58,881 nt of DNA from Enterobacteriaceae bacterium (GTDB lineage Bacteria > Pseudomonadota > Gammaproteobacteria > Enterobacterales > Enterobacteriaceae). Below, piece by piece: positions 38,530 through 48,503 of the stretch; position 1 is the stretch's first letter; every line of letters starts with the position of its first letter. The notes beneath the pieces were generated by a model. That model ran no database searches. It saw nothing but the letters and a program-made list of their open reading frames with translations, and was not told the DNA's origin. The position numbers were made by a program, and so were the translations under genes. The stretch covers positions 1 to 58,881 of the forward strand of contig JAISKF010000024.1 in NCBI GenBank assembly GCA_031261005.1, in the 5' to 3' direction.

Positions 38530-41500
38530 ATGGCTGAACCTCGTTTTATTCATCTGCGTATGCACACGGACTATTCCATGATTGATGGATTAGCCAAAGT
38601 CGCTCCGTTGGTAAAAAAAGTTGCAGCGCTGGGAATGCCAGCGATGGCGATCACTGATTTTACTAATCTTTGCGGGTTGGTGAAATTTTTTGGTGCAGCT
38701 CACGGTGCTGGTATCAAGCCGATTGTTGGCGCAGATGTCCGCGTGCAAAGCGAATTGTTGGGTGATGAGCTTTTTGATTTAACCATTCTGGCAGCGAATA
38801 ACGAAGGCTATCAGAACTTAACGCTGCTGATTTCTCACGCTTATCAGCGCGGTTATATTCAAGGCGGTCCTGTTATTGATCGCGACTGGCTGATAGAACA
38901 TAAAAATGGTTTGATTCTGCTTTCTGGCGGGCGTTTCGGAGATGTCGGTCAGTCCTTACTGCGCGGCAATCAACATTTAGTTGATGAATGCCTGCAATTC
39001 TATCGTCAGCATTTTCCTGATCATTATTATCTGGAATTAGTCAGAACGGGGCGTGATGAAGAAGAAAGCTATCTTCATGCCGCCGTTGAGCTGGCAGCTC
39101 GTGACGGTTTGCCGGTTGTGGCGACTAACGATGTTAAATTTATTGATGTGGCTGATTTTGATGCTCATGAAATTCGTGTGGCGATTCATGATGGCTTCAC
39201 CCTTGATGATCCTAAACGACCGAAAAAATACAGCGCTCAGCAATATCTGCGTAGTGAAGAAGAGATGTGTGAACTCTTCTCGGATATTCCAGAAGCATTA
39301 ATGAACAGTGTAGAAATTGCTAAACGTTGTAATGTGACTATTCGCTTAGGGGAATATTTCCTGCCGCAATTTCCTACTGGTGAGATGACCACCGAAGATT
39401 TTCTGGTTACGCGCTCTAAAGACGGGCTGGAAAAGCGGCTGGCATTTTTATATCCCGATCCTGACGACAGAGCGAAAAAACGACCGGTTTATGATGAGCG
39501 TCTGGAAATAGAGCTTAAAGTGATTAACCAGATGGGTTTCCCTGGTTACTTCTTAATCGTGATGGAGTTTATCCAGTGGTCGAAAGATAACAACGTTCCT
39601 GTTGGTCCGGGGCGCGGTTCTGGTGCTGGCTCTTTGGTGGCTTATTCCATCGGTATTACTGATCTGGACCCGCTGGCATTTGACCTGCTGTTTGAACGTT
39701 TCCTTAATCCAGAACGTGTTTCCATGCCTGACTTTGACGTCGATTTCTGTATGGAAAAACGCGACCGCGTGATTGAGCACGTTGCGGAAATGTACGGGCG
39801 TGATGCGGTATCGCAAATTATCACTTTCGGTACGATGGCAGCAAAAGCGGTTATTCGTGATGTCGGGCGTGTGTTGGGACACCCGTATGGCTTCGTTGAT
39901 CGCATCTCCAAGCTGATCCCTATGGACCCGGGTATGACGCTGGAAAAAGCCTTTGCCGCAGAGCCGCAGTTACCAGAATTGTATGACGCTGATGAAGAAG
40001 TTAAAGCGCTGATTGATATGGCGCGTCAGCTTGAGGGTGTTACCCGTAATGCCGGTAAACATGCCGGTGGCGTCGTGATCTCGCCGACTAAAATTACCGA
40101 TTTCTCACCGCTGTATTGTGATCCAGAGGGGCAATTCCCCGTCACCCAGTTTGATAAAAATGACGTTGAATATGCCGGACTGGTGAAGTTTGACTTCTTA
40201 GGGCTGCGGACGCTGACCATTATCAACTGGGCGTTAGAGATGATTAACGCGCGGCGCGCTAAAACAGGTCTTGAACCGGTTGATATATCAGCTATTCCGC
40301 TTGATGATCAAAAAAGTTTCGATGTGCTGCAACGTTCGGAAACCACTGCGGTATTCCAGCTTGAATCGCGCGGCATGAAAGACTTGATTAAACGCCTGAA
40401 GCCTGACTGTTTTGAAGATATGATCGCTCTGGTGGCGCTGTTTCGTCCGGGTCCGTTACAGTCCGGCATGGTAGATAACTTTATTGACCGTAAACATGGG
40501 CGTGAGGCGATCTCTTATCCTGATATTCAGTGGCAGCATGAATCCCTGAAACCGGTGCTTGAACCAACTTACGGCATTATTTTGTATCAAGAACAGGTGA
40601 TGCAGATAGCGCAGGTACTCGCGGGTTATACACTGGGCGGCGCAGACATGCTGCGCCGTGCGATGGGTAAGAAAAAACCAGAAGAGATGGCAAAACAGCG
40701 CTCAGTGTTTAAAGACGGCGCGGAAAGTATCGGCGTTGACGGCGAATTGTCGATGAAGATCTTCGATCTGGTAGAGAAATTCGCCGGATATGGTTTTAAC
40801 AAGTCGCATTCTGCGGCTTATGCTTTAGTTTCTTATCAGACATTATGGCTGAAAACCCATTATCCGGCTGAGTTTATGGCGGCGGTGATGACGGCGGATA
40901 TGGACAACACCGAAAAAGTCGTTGGTTTGGTCGATGAATGTTTGCGTATGGGGCTGAAAGTTTTACCGCCGGATATTAACAGCGGTTTGTATCACTTCCA
41001 TGTGAATGATGCTGGTGAAATAGTGTATGGCATCGGCGCAATCAAAGGCGTTGGTGAGGGACCAATCGAAGCGATCATTGAAGCCCGTAATCAGGGCGGC
41101 TATTTTAAAGAATTGTTCGATTTGTGCGCGCGCTCTGATATTAAGCGTTTGAATAAGCGTGTATTAGAGAAGTTAATTATGGCAGGCGCGTTTGACCGGC
41201 TTGGTCCGCATCGCGCCGCCTTGATGCACTCTTTAACGGAAGCGCTGAAAGCCGCTGATCAACATGCCAAAGCGGAAGCGTTAGGGCAAACGGATATGTT
41301 CGGCGTTTTGGCAGAAGAGCCAGAGCATATTGAGAAAGCCTATGCTAATGTAGCGCCGTGGCCGGAACAGCTAATACTGGATAATGAGCGTGATACGTTG
41401 GGACTATATCTTACCGGACACCCGATTACTCAATATCTAAAAGAAATTGAACGTTACACCAATGGTATTCGCCTAAAAGATGTTCACCCCACCGAGCGCG

Positions 41501-42012
41501 GAAAAACCACTGTTGCTGTAGGGTTAGTGATCTCCGCTAAGGTGATGACGACCAAGCGAGGTAACAGAATTGGCATTTGCACGCTTGATGATCGTTCCGG
41601 TCGCCTTGAAGTCATGCTATTCTCTGAGGCACTTGAAAAGTATCAACACCTGTTGGAAAAAGATCGAGTCTTGATCGCCACCGGACAGGTCAGCTTTGAT
41701 GATTTTAGCGGCGGGCTTAAAATGATGGTCCGCGAATTAATGGACATCAGTGAAGCGCGGGAAAAATATGCTCGCGGGCTTGCTATCTCGTTAACAGATA
41801 GTCAAATTGATGACCAGCTTTTAAACCGTCTTCGTGAATCGTTGGAACCCCATCGATCGGGGACGATTCCAGTATATCTGTATTACCAGCGGGAAGATGC
41901 CAGAGCGCGGCTCAGATTCGGTGCTGCATGGCGGGTAACGCCAAGCGAACGTTTACTGATCGACCTGAGAACACTGGTTGGTAATGCACAAGTTGAATTG
42001 GAATTTGATTAA
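38530..42012 (+). CDS. dnaE: DNA polymerase III subunit alpha
   Basis: This 1160-residue replicative polymerase is the same length as E. coli DnaE. The N-terminal PHP domain starts [19 protein letters not shown]. The catalytic aspartates are in [16 protein letters not shown] (about residue 400), with [14 protein letters not shown] before it. Helix-hairpin-helix and OB domains follow (about 835-1075), ending in a tau-binding tail. The ATG at 38530 has a poor Shine-Dalgarno, perhaps because the upstream spacer was replaced by the repeat element. The accA gene follows by 12 bases. Confidence 0.98.
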   Translation: MAEPRFIHLRMHTDYSMIDGLAKVAPLVKKVAALGMPAMAITDFTNLCGLVKFFGAAHGAGIKPIVGADVRVQSELLGDELFDLTILAANNEGYQNLTLLISHAYQRGYIQGGPVIDRDWLIEHKNGLILLSGGRFGDVGQSLLRGNQHLVDECLQFYRQHFPDHYYLELVRTGRDEEESYLHAAVELAARDGLPVVATNDVKFIDVADFDAHEIRVAIHDGFTLDDPKRPKKYSAQQYLRSEEEMCELFSDIPEALMNSVEIAKRCNVTIRLGEYFLPQFPTGEMTTEDFLVTRSKDGLEKRLAFLYPDPDDRAKKRPVYDERLEIELKVINQMGFPGYFLIVMEFIQWSKDNNVPVGPGRGSGAGSLVAYSIGITDLDPLAFDLLFERFLNPERVSMPDFDVDFCMEKRDRVIEHVAEMYGRDAVSQIITFGTMAAKAVIRDVGRVLGHPYGFVDRISKLIPMDPGMTLEKAFAAEPQLPELYDADEEVKALIDMARQLEGVTRNAGKHAGGVVISPTKITDFSPLYCDPEGQFPVTQFDKNDVEYAGLVKFDFLGLRTLTIINWALEMINARRAKTGLEPVDISAIPLDDQKSFDVLQRSETTAVFQLESRGMKDLIKRLKPDCFEDMIALVALFRPGPLQSGMVDNFIDRKHGREAISYPDIQWQHESLKPVLEPTYGIILYQEQVMQIAQVLAGYTLGGADMLRRAMGKKKPEEMAKQRSVFKDGAESIGVDGELSMKIFDLVEKFAGYGFNKSHSAAYALVSYQTLWLKTHYPAEFMAAVMTADMDNTEKVVGLVDECLRMGLKVLPPDINSGLYHFHVNDAGEIVYGIGAIKGVGEGPIEAIIEARNQGGYFKELFDLCARSDIKRLNKRVLEKLIMAGAFDRLGPHRAALMHSLTEALKAADQHAKAEALGQTDMFGVLAEEPEHIEKAYANVAPWPEQLILDNERDTLGLYLTGHPITQYLKEIERYTNGIRLKDVHPTERGKTTVAVGLVISAKVMTTKRGNRIGICTLDDRSGRLEVMLFSEALEKYQHLLEKDRVLIATGQVSFDDFSGGLKMMVRELMDISEAREKYARGLAISLTDSQIDDQLLNRLRESLEPHRSGTIPVYLYYQREDARARLRFGAAWRVTPSERLLIDLRTLVGNAQVELEFD

Positions 42013-42024
42013 AATAGGAATGCT

Positions 42025-42984
42025 ATGAGTCTGAATTTTCTGGATTTTGAACAACCGATTGCTGAACTGGAAGCGAAAATTGACTCTCTGAAAGCAATCA
42101 GTCTTCAAGACGAAAAATTGGATATTAACCTCGATGAAGAGGTTAAGCGTCTGCGTGAGAAAAGCCTGCAACTGACTAATAAAATTTTCTCTGAACTCGG
42201 AGCGTGGCAGATTGCACAGCTTGCCCGCCACCCGCGCAGACCTTATACCCTCGATTATATTAAACATGTATTCACTGACTTTGATGAGTTGGCAGGCGAT
42301 CGTGCTTATGCTGATGATAAAGCCATTGTCGGCGGTATTGCTCGTCTGGAGGGGCGTCCGGTGATGATCATTGGTCATCAAAAAGGCCGTGAAACAAAAG
42401 AGAAGATTCGCCGTAATTTCGGTATGCCAGCACCAGAGGGCTATCGCAAAGCGCTACGCCTGATGGAAATGGCAGAGCGTTTTAATTTGCCGATTATTAC
42501 CTTTATTGATACACCAGGAGCTTATCCGGGCGTCGGCGCAGAAGAACGCGGTCAGTCGGAGGCGATTGCCCGCAACTTGCGTGAAATGTCTCGCCTGAAA
42601 GTACCGGTGATTTGTACGGTGATCGGTGAAGGTGGTTCCGGCGGCGCATTGGCTATCGGTGTGGGTGATAAAGTGAATATGCTGCAATACAGCACCTATT
42701 CTGTTATTTCGCCAGAGGGTTGTGCGTCTATTCTGTGGAAAAGCGCAGATAAAGCCCCGTTAGCCGCAGAAGCGATGGGTATTACTGCTCCGCGCTTAAA
42801 AAAATTGGGTTTGATCGATTCGGTTATCCCTGAACCTTTGGGGGGAGCGCATCGCAATCCGGAAGAGATGGCAGCCTCATTAAAAGCTAAACTGATGTCT
42901 GATTTAGATGATTTAGATCAGTTTGATTTAGTTGAGCTAAAAGAGCGCCGTTATCAGCGCTTGATGAGCTACGGTTACTGCTGA
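42025..42984 (+). CDS. accA: Acetyl-CoA carboxylase carboxyltransferase subunit alpha
   Basis: This 319-residue subunit, with AccD, transfers CO2 from carboxybiotin to acetyl-CoA. Characteristic residues include [52 protein letters not shown] and [15 protein letters not shown] (oxyanion-hole glycines). Length equals E. coli AccA. It closes the plus-strand block and is followed by a strong terminator. In E. coli ldcC and yaeR come next; here the lactate genes do. Confidence 0.97.
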   Translation: MSLNFLDFEQPIAELEAKIDSLKAISLQDEKLDINLDEEVKRLREKSLQLTNKIFSELGAWQIAQLARHPRRPYTLDYIKHVFTDFDELAGDRAYADDKAIVGGIARLEGRPVMIIGHQKGRETKEKIRRNFGMPAPEGYRKALRLMEMAERFNLPIITFIDTPGAYPGVGAEERGQSEAIARNLREMSRLKVPVICTVIGEGGSGGALAIGVGDKVNMLQYSTYSVISPEGCASILWKSADKAPLAAEAMGITAPRLKKLGLIDSVIPEPLGGAHRNPEEMAASLKAKLMSDLDDLDQFDLVELKERRYQRLMSYGYC

Positions 42985-43010
42985 TAGCTTCGCTAAGAAG
43001 AAGTGATAAA

Positions 43011-43042
43011 AAACCCGCTAAAATAAAAATTAGCGGGTTTTT
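43011..43042 (+). terminator. Rho-independent terminator of accA
   Basis: AAACCCGCTA (43011-43020), loop of about 10, TAGCGGGTTT (43031-43040), then T. It also has an A-run on the left and can work for minus-strand transcripts. Confidence 0.9.
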
Positions 43043-43055
43043 GTTTTCTGATGTG

Positions 43056-43124
43056 TAGGGGTGGTTGTTAACCGCCCGTTGATTTCACCGTGGTTTGGCA
43101 GGCGGCAAATTGCCGCTCCTACGA
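43056..43124. repeat. Stand-alone GTAGGGGCG-type hairpin repeat
   Basis: GTAGGGGTGGTTGTTAACCGCCCG, a TTGATTTCACCGTGGTTTGG linker and GCAGGCGGCAAATTGCCGCTCCTAC form two hairpins whose outer ends also pair. It lies between accA and the MITE-like copy at 43138, which carries a second copy of the same module. Confidence 0.7.
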
Positions 43125-43137
43125 AAAATGACCTGAT

Positions 43138-43342
43138 TAACCTCAGGTTTGGATAAGGAAATGGCTAAAACAATAGGTTAATCAATTGATAATCAATAAT
43201 AATTTGTAGGGGCGTCAACCTGACGCCCGAATTAACGACGCGGTGGATTCACGGGCGGCAGATTGCCGCTCCTACGATAAAATTGCATAATTCTTTGAAA
43301 ATTATCGTAAAAATATAATTTTTTATCCGAAGTTCAGGTTAA
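43138..43342 (+). repeat. MITE-like element, longest copy, with internal GTAGGGGCG module
   Basis: The left terminal repeat TAACCTCAGGTTTGGATAA and right terminal repeat TTATCCGAAGTTCAGGTTA are inverted copies. Inside lie an AT-rich arm, the module GTAGGGGCGTCAACCTGACGCCC...GGGCGGCAGATTGCCGCTCCTAC (about 43206-43277) and a second AT-rich arm. It is 205 bp long and ends three bases before the lutC stop codon. With 43056-43124 it fills the 361-base accA-lutC spacer. Confidence 0.85.
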
Positions 43343-43345
43343 TCA

Positions 43346-44050
43346 TCAGCAATCTTCCAGTACCACATAAGCGGCATGAACAGGTCCATGAACGCCGAAT
43401 ACTTTAATTAATTCAATATCAGCCGTAGAGCTTGGTCCGCCGATTAAATTAATGCAGGAAGGCATTCGTTCGCCAGCTTCCGCCATTTTATGTAAGCGCT
43501 GCGCCATTTGCGCTACGCGCGGCAGAATATCGCTTTTGCGGAGGACAAAAATAGAGGTTTCTGGCAGCAAGCTAACGGAACGACCGCGCTCCGGCGCAGA
43601 GAACAGCACTACGCCGCCGGACTCAGTTAGCCCTGCTTCGGCAAATACTAAACCGATTTTGGCTTTTTCTGCCTGATGAATATTCTCATCACCATTGTTT
43701 GGCTCCCATTCATACGCATCAAATTGCTGTTTTAGTGCCGCAGTAATACCCAAATCTTTTAAGCGTTGATCGCCGCTAATTACTACCGGTGTGCTGCCGT
43801 ACTCTTTACACAATGTAATCACATCAGCAATGAGATTTTCAGGGCGGCTGACAACGCATTTCACTTTTTGTGTTTCAGCAAACTCAGTGAACTCTTTACA
43901 CAGTTCGTCCTGAGTTTTATCTGACAGGCGAGTTTGCGCGTAGTCATTGACAGGTTTATCGGCAACAACAGGCTGGTGGCGCACTGCACGACCGAGCTGA
44001 GCAGCAATTTCGCTCAGAAAAGTATCGCGGTTTTGTTGATTGATTAGCAT
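43346..44050 (-). CDS. lutC: Lactate utilization protein C (LutC/YkgG)
   Basis: This 234-residue LUD-domain protein is one of three subunits of the LutABC L-lactate oxidising complex. It is similar to E. coli YkgG (231). The domain carries the GVVLFSAPERGRSVSLLPETSIFVL-type beta core and the closing INLIGGPSSTADIELIKVFGVHGP. It follows lutB by 2 bases, so it is cotranscribed. Confidence 0.93.
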   Translation of the reverse strand: MLINQQNRDTFLSEIAAQLGRAVRHQPVVADKPVNDYAQTRLSDKTQDELCKEFTEFAETQKVKCVVSRPENLIADVITLCKEYGSTPVVISGDQRLKDLGITAALKQQFDAYEWEPNNGDENIHQAEKAKIGLVFAEAGLTESGGVVLFSAPERGRSVSLLPETSIFVLRKSDILPRVAQMAQRLHKMAEAGERMPSCINLIGGPSSTADIELIKVFGVHGPVHAAYVVLEDC

Positions 44051-44052
44051 AA

Positions 44053-45474
44053 TTATTTATTCCTCTCCGCCTGATGACGTTTAAACCAACTACGGAAACC
44101 CTCACCATCTGGTGCAGGTAAATCACGGGCGTCCATCCAGTCATTAAGTACGTTGATTTTGAACGGAACTGAACCGTCTTTGATCAACCAGTTCGCCATC
44201 TTCGCGCCTGCTTTCATACCAACTTTCCACATCGTTGGGTGGGCGTTGACGTAGTTAAACATGCGCGTGAAACGCTGTTCACCTTTCGGTGTTAAACCGG
44301 TTTCTGCCATGACGCGGCGATGTTTAACAATTAATTGAGCCAGTGGGATTTTTACCGGGCAAACCTGATTACAGGCGTTACACAGTGAACAGGCATACGG
44401 CAAATCGTGGAAATCGCCATAGCCGCCGAGCAGCGGAGAAATGACCGCGCCGATAGGTCCCGGATAGATAGAACCATAACCATGACCACCGATCTGACGA
44501 TAAGCAGGACAAGTATTAAGGCAAGCACCACAGCGAATACAGCGCAGCACATCTCTAAATTCTGAACCGAGAATTTTAGAACGCCCGTTATCCACGATCA
44601 CCAGATGGAACTCTTCTGGTCCATCAACATGACCCTCTTCTCTTGGTCCTGTCAGCCAAGTGTTATAACTGGTTAAACGCGAACCTACCGCGCTGCGGCA
44701 CAACAGCGTGATTAATACATCAACCTCTTCAAAGGTTGGCGCAATACGTTCCATACCCATGACAGCAATATGTGTTTTTGGCAGCGTCGTTGCCATACGC
44801 AGATTGCCTTCATTGGTCACTAAACAAATGCTGCCGGTTTCCGCTACTGCAAAGTTACAGCCGCTAATACCAATATCGGCTTCGAGAAAATCTTTACGAA
44901 TTTTCTCGCGGATAAATAGCGTGATGTCTTCCGGTGCTTCTGAACCCTCATAACCCAGTTTTTCATTCAGCACTTTACGAATCTGATAGCGATCTTTATG
45001 AATTGCCGGAACCACGATATGTGACGGCGGATCGTTATCAATTTGCAGAATGTATTCACCAAGATCGGTTTCGATGACTTCAATTCCAGCCGCTTGCAAC
45101 ACACCGTTTAGCCCGATCTCTTCGGTTACCATCGACTTAGATTTAACGACTTTCTTTGCCTTTTTCTGTTTCGCCACTTCACGAATGTAATTCGTTGCAT
45201 CTTCTTTAGAACGAGCAAAATAGACATGACCGCCGTTTTGCGTCACTTTTTCGGAGAGTTGATATAGATAAGCGTCGAGGTTTTCTAAAACATGGTTACG
45301 AATCTGTGCTGCGCGGTCGCGCCACTCTTCCCAATGACCTAATTCATTCACCATCGTCTGGCGGTTGCCGCTGATACGTTCTTGCGCCATTGCCACAGCC
45401 TTACGCATGATGGTGTCTTCCATCTCGACTTTGATACGCTGCTTAAAATCAATATTACTGGTTTTCATTGACAT
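44053..45474 (-). CDS. lutB: Lactate utilization iron-sulfur protein B (LutB/YkgF)
   Basis: This 473-residue protein has an N-terminal LUD domain and a C-terminal pair of 4Fe-4S sites (CIRCGACLNTCP near residue 315 and CSLCNACNQVCP near 365). It passes electrons within LutABC during oxidation of L-lactate to pyruvate. It is close to E. coli YkgF (475) over the full length. Lies 13 bases downstream of lutA. Confidence 0.95.
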   Translation of the reverse strand: MSMKTSNIDFKQRIKVEMEDTIMRKAVAMAQERISGNRQTMVNELGHWEEWRDRAAQIRNHVLENLDAYLYQLSEKVTQNGGHVYFARSKEDATNYIREVAKQKKAKKVVKSKSMVTEEIGLNGVLQAAGIEVIETDLGEYILQIDNDPPSHIVVPAIHKDRYQIRKVLNEKLGYEGSEAPEDITLFIREKIRKDFLEADIGISGCNFAVAETGSICLVTNEGNLRMATTLPKTHIAVMGMERIAPTFEEVDVLITLLCRSAVGSRLTSYNTWLTGPREEGHVDGPEEFHLVIVDNGRSKILGSEFRDVLRCIRCGACLNTCPAYRQIGGHGYGSIYPGPIGAVISPLLGGYGDFHDLPYACSLCNACNQVCPVKIPLAQLIVKHRRVMAETGLTPKGEQRFTRMFNYVNAHPTMWKVGMKAGAKMANWLIKDGSVPFKINVLNDWMDARDLPAPDGEGFRSWFKRHQAERNK

Positions 45475-45487
45475 GGGGATTCTCTCC

Positions 45488-46207
45488 TTAGCGGCTCATT
45501 AATACTTCAGCGATGTGCATGACTTTCACGGGGCGCTTTTCGCGTGACAGACGACCGCTGATATTAATCAGGCAGCTTGTATCGGCACCGATAAGATAAT
45601 CCGGCTGTGCGTCCATAATGTGCTGAACTTTTTCTTTTACCATTTCGCCGGAAATTTCAGACATCTTCACTGAGAAAGTTCCGCCGAATCCGCAGCAGGT
45701 TTCCTGATTAACGATAGGCAATAGCTCAAGACCTTCAACGTTATTCAATAACGTAATGGGTTCATCTTTCACGCCGAGTTTACGAAACAGACTGCAAGAT
45801 GGGTGATAAACCGCTCTGCCAGACAGACGAGCACCAACATTGACAACTCCGAGAGTGTGGACGATAAAGCTGGTTAAATCCTGCATACGATCAGCTACGG
45901 CTTGCGCTCTGGCTGCCCATTCAGGTTCATTAGCCAGATGCGTCGGGTAGCTTTTGATGGCATAAGTACATGAACCGGCTGGTGAAACAATAGGATAGTC
46001 ATTTTCTTCCAGCGCACGGATCAGCGATTTCATCGCAGGTTTAGCGTCATTTACGTAGCCGCTATTTAGCGCTGGTTGACCGCAGCAGCTCTGACGCTCA
46101 GGGAATAACACTTCACAGCCTAGCTGCTCCAGCAATAAGACAGTATAGCGTGCCATATTAGCTTTTAGGGCATCACCAATACAGGTAACATAAAAATTTA
46201 CTTTCAT
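45488..46207 (-). CDS. lutA: Lactate utilization protein A (LutA/YkgE)
   Basis: This 239-residue protein has two CCG domains (SCCGQPALNSGY near residue 40 and TCCGFGGTFSVK near 185), as in heterodisulfide-reductase-type Fe-S subunits. It is the third LutABC subunit. I chose the ATG at 46207 (MKVNFYVTCIGDALKAN), which has GGAGC eight bases upstream and the E. coli YkgE length; an ATG six bases earlier is too close to that ribosome site. Confidence 0.94.
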   Translation of the reverse strand: MKVNFYVTCIGDALKANMARYTVLLLEQLGCEVLFPERQSCCGQPALNSGYVNDAKPAMKSLIRALEENDYPIVSPAGSCTYAIKSYPTHLANEPEWAARAQAVADRMQDLTSFIVHTLGVVNVGARLSGRAVYHPSCSLFRKLGVKDEPITLLNNVEGLELLPIVNQETCCGFGGTFSVKMSEISGEMVKEKVQHIMDAQPDYLIGADTSCLINISGRLSREKRPVKVMHIAEVLMSR

Positions 46208-46479
46208 AGACATAGCTCCGAAAAACGATAGATGCTTTGGCGCAGATGGTTGTTGCCAGATTTCGCTATTGAGGCAACGATTTAGTAATGCACATCACTT
46301 TTAGCATCAGATTTTTTGTTATGTTTTTGTGGTCAGACGCTAAATATTATCATCGCCTGAACCTGTTTTACTATATTTGTATTATAAATGTGGCAATTTA
46401 TGTTATAAGCCTGATAAATTCATTAGAAAATTAAAAAATATATTTATAAATCAATTCATTAATTTCTATAAATAAAATA

Positions 46480-46500
46480 ACTACTTATAAAATAAGTAGT
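46480..46500 (-). terminator. Hairpin at the lldP stop codon
   Basis: ACTACTTAT (46480-46488), loop AAA, ATAAGTAGT (46492-46500) is a perfect stem containing the last codons and stop of lldP. On the minus strand a T-rich stretch follows. It could attenuate transcription into lutABC, but the stem is AT-rich and weak. The 273 bases between lldP and lutA hold nothing else I can name. Confidence 0.4.
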
Positions 46501-48025
46501 ACATAGCGCCGATTTTTAAACCAAGAATAATGATGTAAAGCGCGCAGTATTTGAGCGTGCCGGACATAATAGCGCTGCCTTGACCGTCCATGCGTGTTGC
46601 GGAAACAGCAATGGCGATACTTTGCGGAGAAATCATTTTACCGCCTGTTGCCCCAGCGGTATTCGCGGCAGCGAGCAGGATTGGATCGATTCCCAATTGC
46701 GTTGCAGCACTGGTTTGCAACTTACCAAACAGCACGTTGGAATTGGTATCGCTGCCAGTGACAAACGTTCCCAGCGCGCCGATAACCGGAGCAATAAAGA
46801 TGTAGCTTGTTCCCGTCACATTAACCAGCGTATCGGCAATACTGTTGATCATGCCGCTGGTATCCATCACTGTTGCCATTGCCACAATCGCAGTAATGGC
46901 AATGATCGAGTTTTTTAGCTGCACTATCGTGTTCCATAGCACAGAGAACAGCGTGGAAACAGACGCGCCCTGAATAATCCCGCCGATAAATGTAGCGATA
47001 ATAATCAGCACTCCAGGTGTACTTAACCACTCAATTTTCAGTTTTAATGTCTGGCTGTCACTTAGCGCGTAAGGGATAACGCTGGAAATTTGGCTGACAG
47101 GATCTTTGATAGCAGGAAACAGCGGCGAACACAGCAAGATAAACAAGAATGTCAGCAGATAGATAGCGCTGGCACGAAGTAACTCTGTGCCAGAGTAGTG
47201 CTGCTGAGGCTGGTTGGTTTGCGTACTTTTTTCATTGGTTGATGCTTTGTAACGTTTCGCCAGAAAAATTGTCACTAACAGACTGACCAGACTACCGGCA
47301 AAAGCAGGCAATTCTGCTCCGAGATAAGTGGCAACAAAGTATTGCGGAACTAAGGTGCTGATCCCGCACATTAGGGTGATAAAAAAGACGCCTTTAATTG
47401 CTTTAATACCGCCGCCAGCAATGGCTACGATCACAAACGGCAATAAAATATTAAACAGTGATAGCTGAATAATGATCATGCTGCTGAGTTCACGTACTGG
47501 CAGACCGGTTTGCTCAGCCAGAATGGAAACCGGAATACCGACTGCACCAAAAGCGGTTGGAACGGTATTGGCGACCAGTGAGGCGATCGCTGCTTTTAAT
47601 GGATTGAATCCTAATGCGATCAAAATACCGATAGGAATGGCGACGGCAGTACCATAACCCGCAGCCGCTTCGAGAAAACCGCCAAAACACCAAGAAATCA
47701 GCAGGATTTGAATGCGTTTATCATCACTAATATTTGCCAGCACATTTTTCAGCACTTCCATGCCGCCGGTTTTCAGCATCAGGTTATAGCTATAAATCGC
47801 ACCTAAAATCACGATAATGATTGGCCATAATCCTTTTGATGCGCCATACAACGTGGACATCGACAGATTTTGTAATGGTGTGTTCCAGAAAATACCGGCG
47901 ATTACTAATGTGATAATTAGTGAGATAATAACTGCATAATGGATCGGCGTTTTTATCTTTAAGATCAGCACGATCATAGCAATAAGAGGGATTATTCCTA
48001 ATAAAAAAGCAACAGATTCGGACAT
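46481..48025 (-). CDS. lldP: L-lactate permease (LctP/LldP family)
   Basis: This is a 514-residue inner-membrane lactate transporter with about 13 hydrophobic segments. Family blocks are GFLEAAAGYGTAVAIPIGIL, NTVPTAFGAVGIP, FVTGSDTNSNVLFGKLQ and ANTAGATGGKMISPQSIAIA. It is shorter than E. coli LldP (551) and may be nearer to the Pasteurellaceae and Gram-positive LctP branch. Together with lutABC it makes a lactate uptake and oxidation unit. I chose ATG 48025, seven bases after AAAGG; ATGs at 48031 and 48046 are also in frame. The symbol lctP would fit equally well. Confidence 0.9.
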   Translation of the reverse strand: MSESVAFLLGIIPLIAMIVLILKIKTPIHYAVIISLIITLVIAGIFWNTPLQNLSMSTLYGASKGLWPIIIVILGAIYSYNLMLKTGGMEVLKNVLANISDDKRIQILLISWCFGGFLEAAAGYGTAVAIPIGILIALGFNPLKAAIASLVANTVPTAFGAVGIPVSILAEQTGLPVRELSSMIIIQLSLFNILLPFVIVAIAGGGIKAIKGVFFITLMCGISTLVPQYFVATYLGAELPAFAGSLVSLLVTIFLAKRYKASTNEKSTQTNQPQQHYSGTELLRASAIYLLTFLFILLCSPLFPAIKDPVSQISSVIPYALSDSQTLKLKIEWLSTPGVLIIIATFIGGIIQGASVSTLFSVLWNTIVQLKNSIIAITAIVAMATVMDTSGMINSIADTLVNVTGTSYIFIAPVIGALGTFVTGSDTNSNVLFGKLQTSAATQLGIDPILLAAANTAGATGGKMISPQSIAIAVSATRMDGQGSAIMSGTLKYCALYIIILGLKIGAMYYLFYK

Positions 48026-48046
48026 AGACATACCTTTATTTGTCAT

Positions 48047-48298
48047 ATGATTATAATTTGGCTCAGGATTGTATTTGTTATTTTATTGTTATTCAGTGAG
48101 CTGGATCGTATTAAATGTAAATGAAGTTGATCTATTGTTGCCGTTTAAGTTTTGAAATGGTTAATTTAGTTAATTGATTTTATTGGCGATAAAATAGCAA
48201 TGCTGAGTTAAATAATGCTTAACATTGAAAAACCAACAAACTCTTCACTTTTCTGTGATCCCGATGGATTACCACTAGAGCTTTATCAAGATAATGAG
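48047..48298. other. Upstream region of lldP
   Basis: This AT-rich region must contain the lldP promoter (minus strand). Two GTTAATT repeats at 48160-48166 and 48169-48175 resemble ArcA half-boxes, but their 9-base spacing is not the usual 10-11. No LldR- or FNR-type palindrome could be recognised. No gene is visible. Confidence 0.35.
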
Positions 48299-48441
48299 TA
48301 ACCTCATGGTTGAATAAGGAAATGGTAAAATCATAGGTTAATAAATTAACAATAAAGAATAGTTTGCCTCCCTCGCTGAGATTTCATAATTATTTGAAAT
48401 TTATAGTAATAATACAACTTCTTATCCAAGACTTAGGTTAA
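48299..48441 (+). repeat. MITE-like element, copy upstream of tilS
   Basis: The left end TAACCTCATGGTTGAATAAGGAAATGG and right end AACTTCTTATCCAAGACTTAGGTTAA are inverted copies. The centre retains only a degenerate block (GTTTGCCTCCCTCGCTGAG) where the other copies carry the hairpin module. It ends 62 bases before tilS. Confidence 0.75.
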
Positions 48442-48503
48442 GTAAGCGGCTTGTTATAGTGCGTGTCGAACACTGTTTTTAGACTTTCATAGGTAATAAC
48501 AAA

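Noticed and set aside
48160..48180. ArcA operator upstream of lldP
   Set aside because: Two GTTAATT repeats exist but at 9-base spacing in an AT-rich region; not enough to call.
37506..48441. Insertion sequence with transposase
   Set aside because: The repeats have inverted ends but contain no coding frame, and no transposase gene is present in the window.
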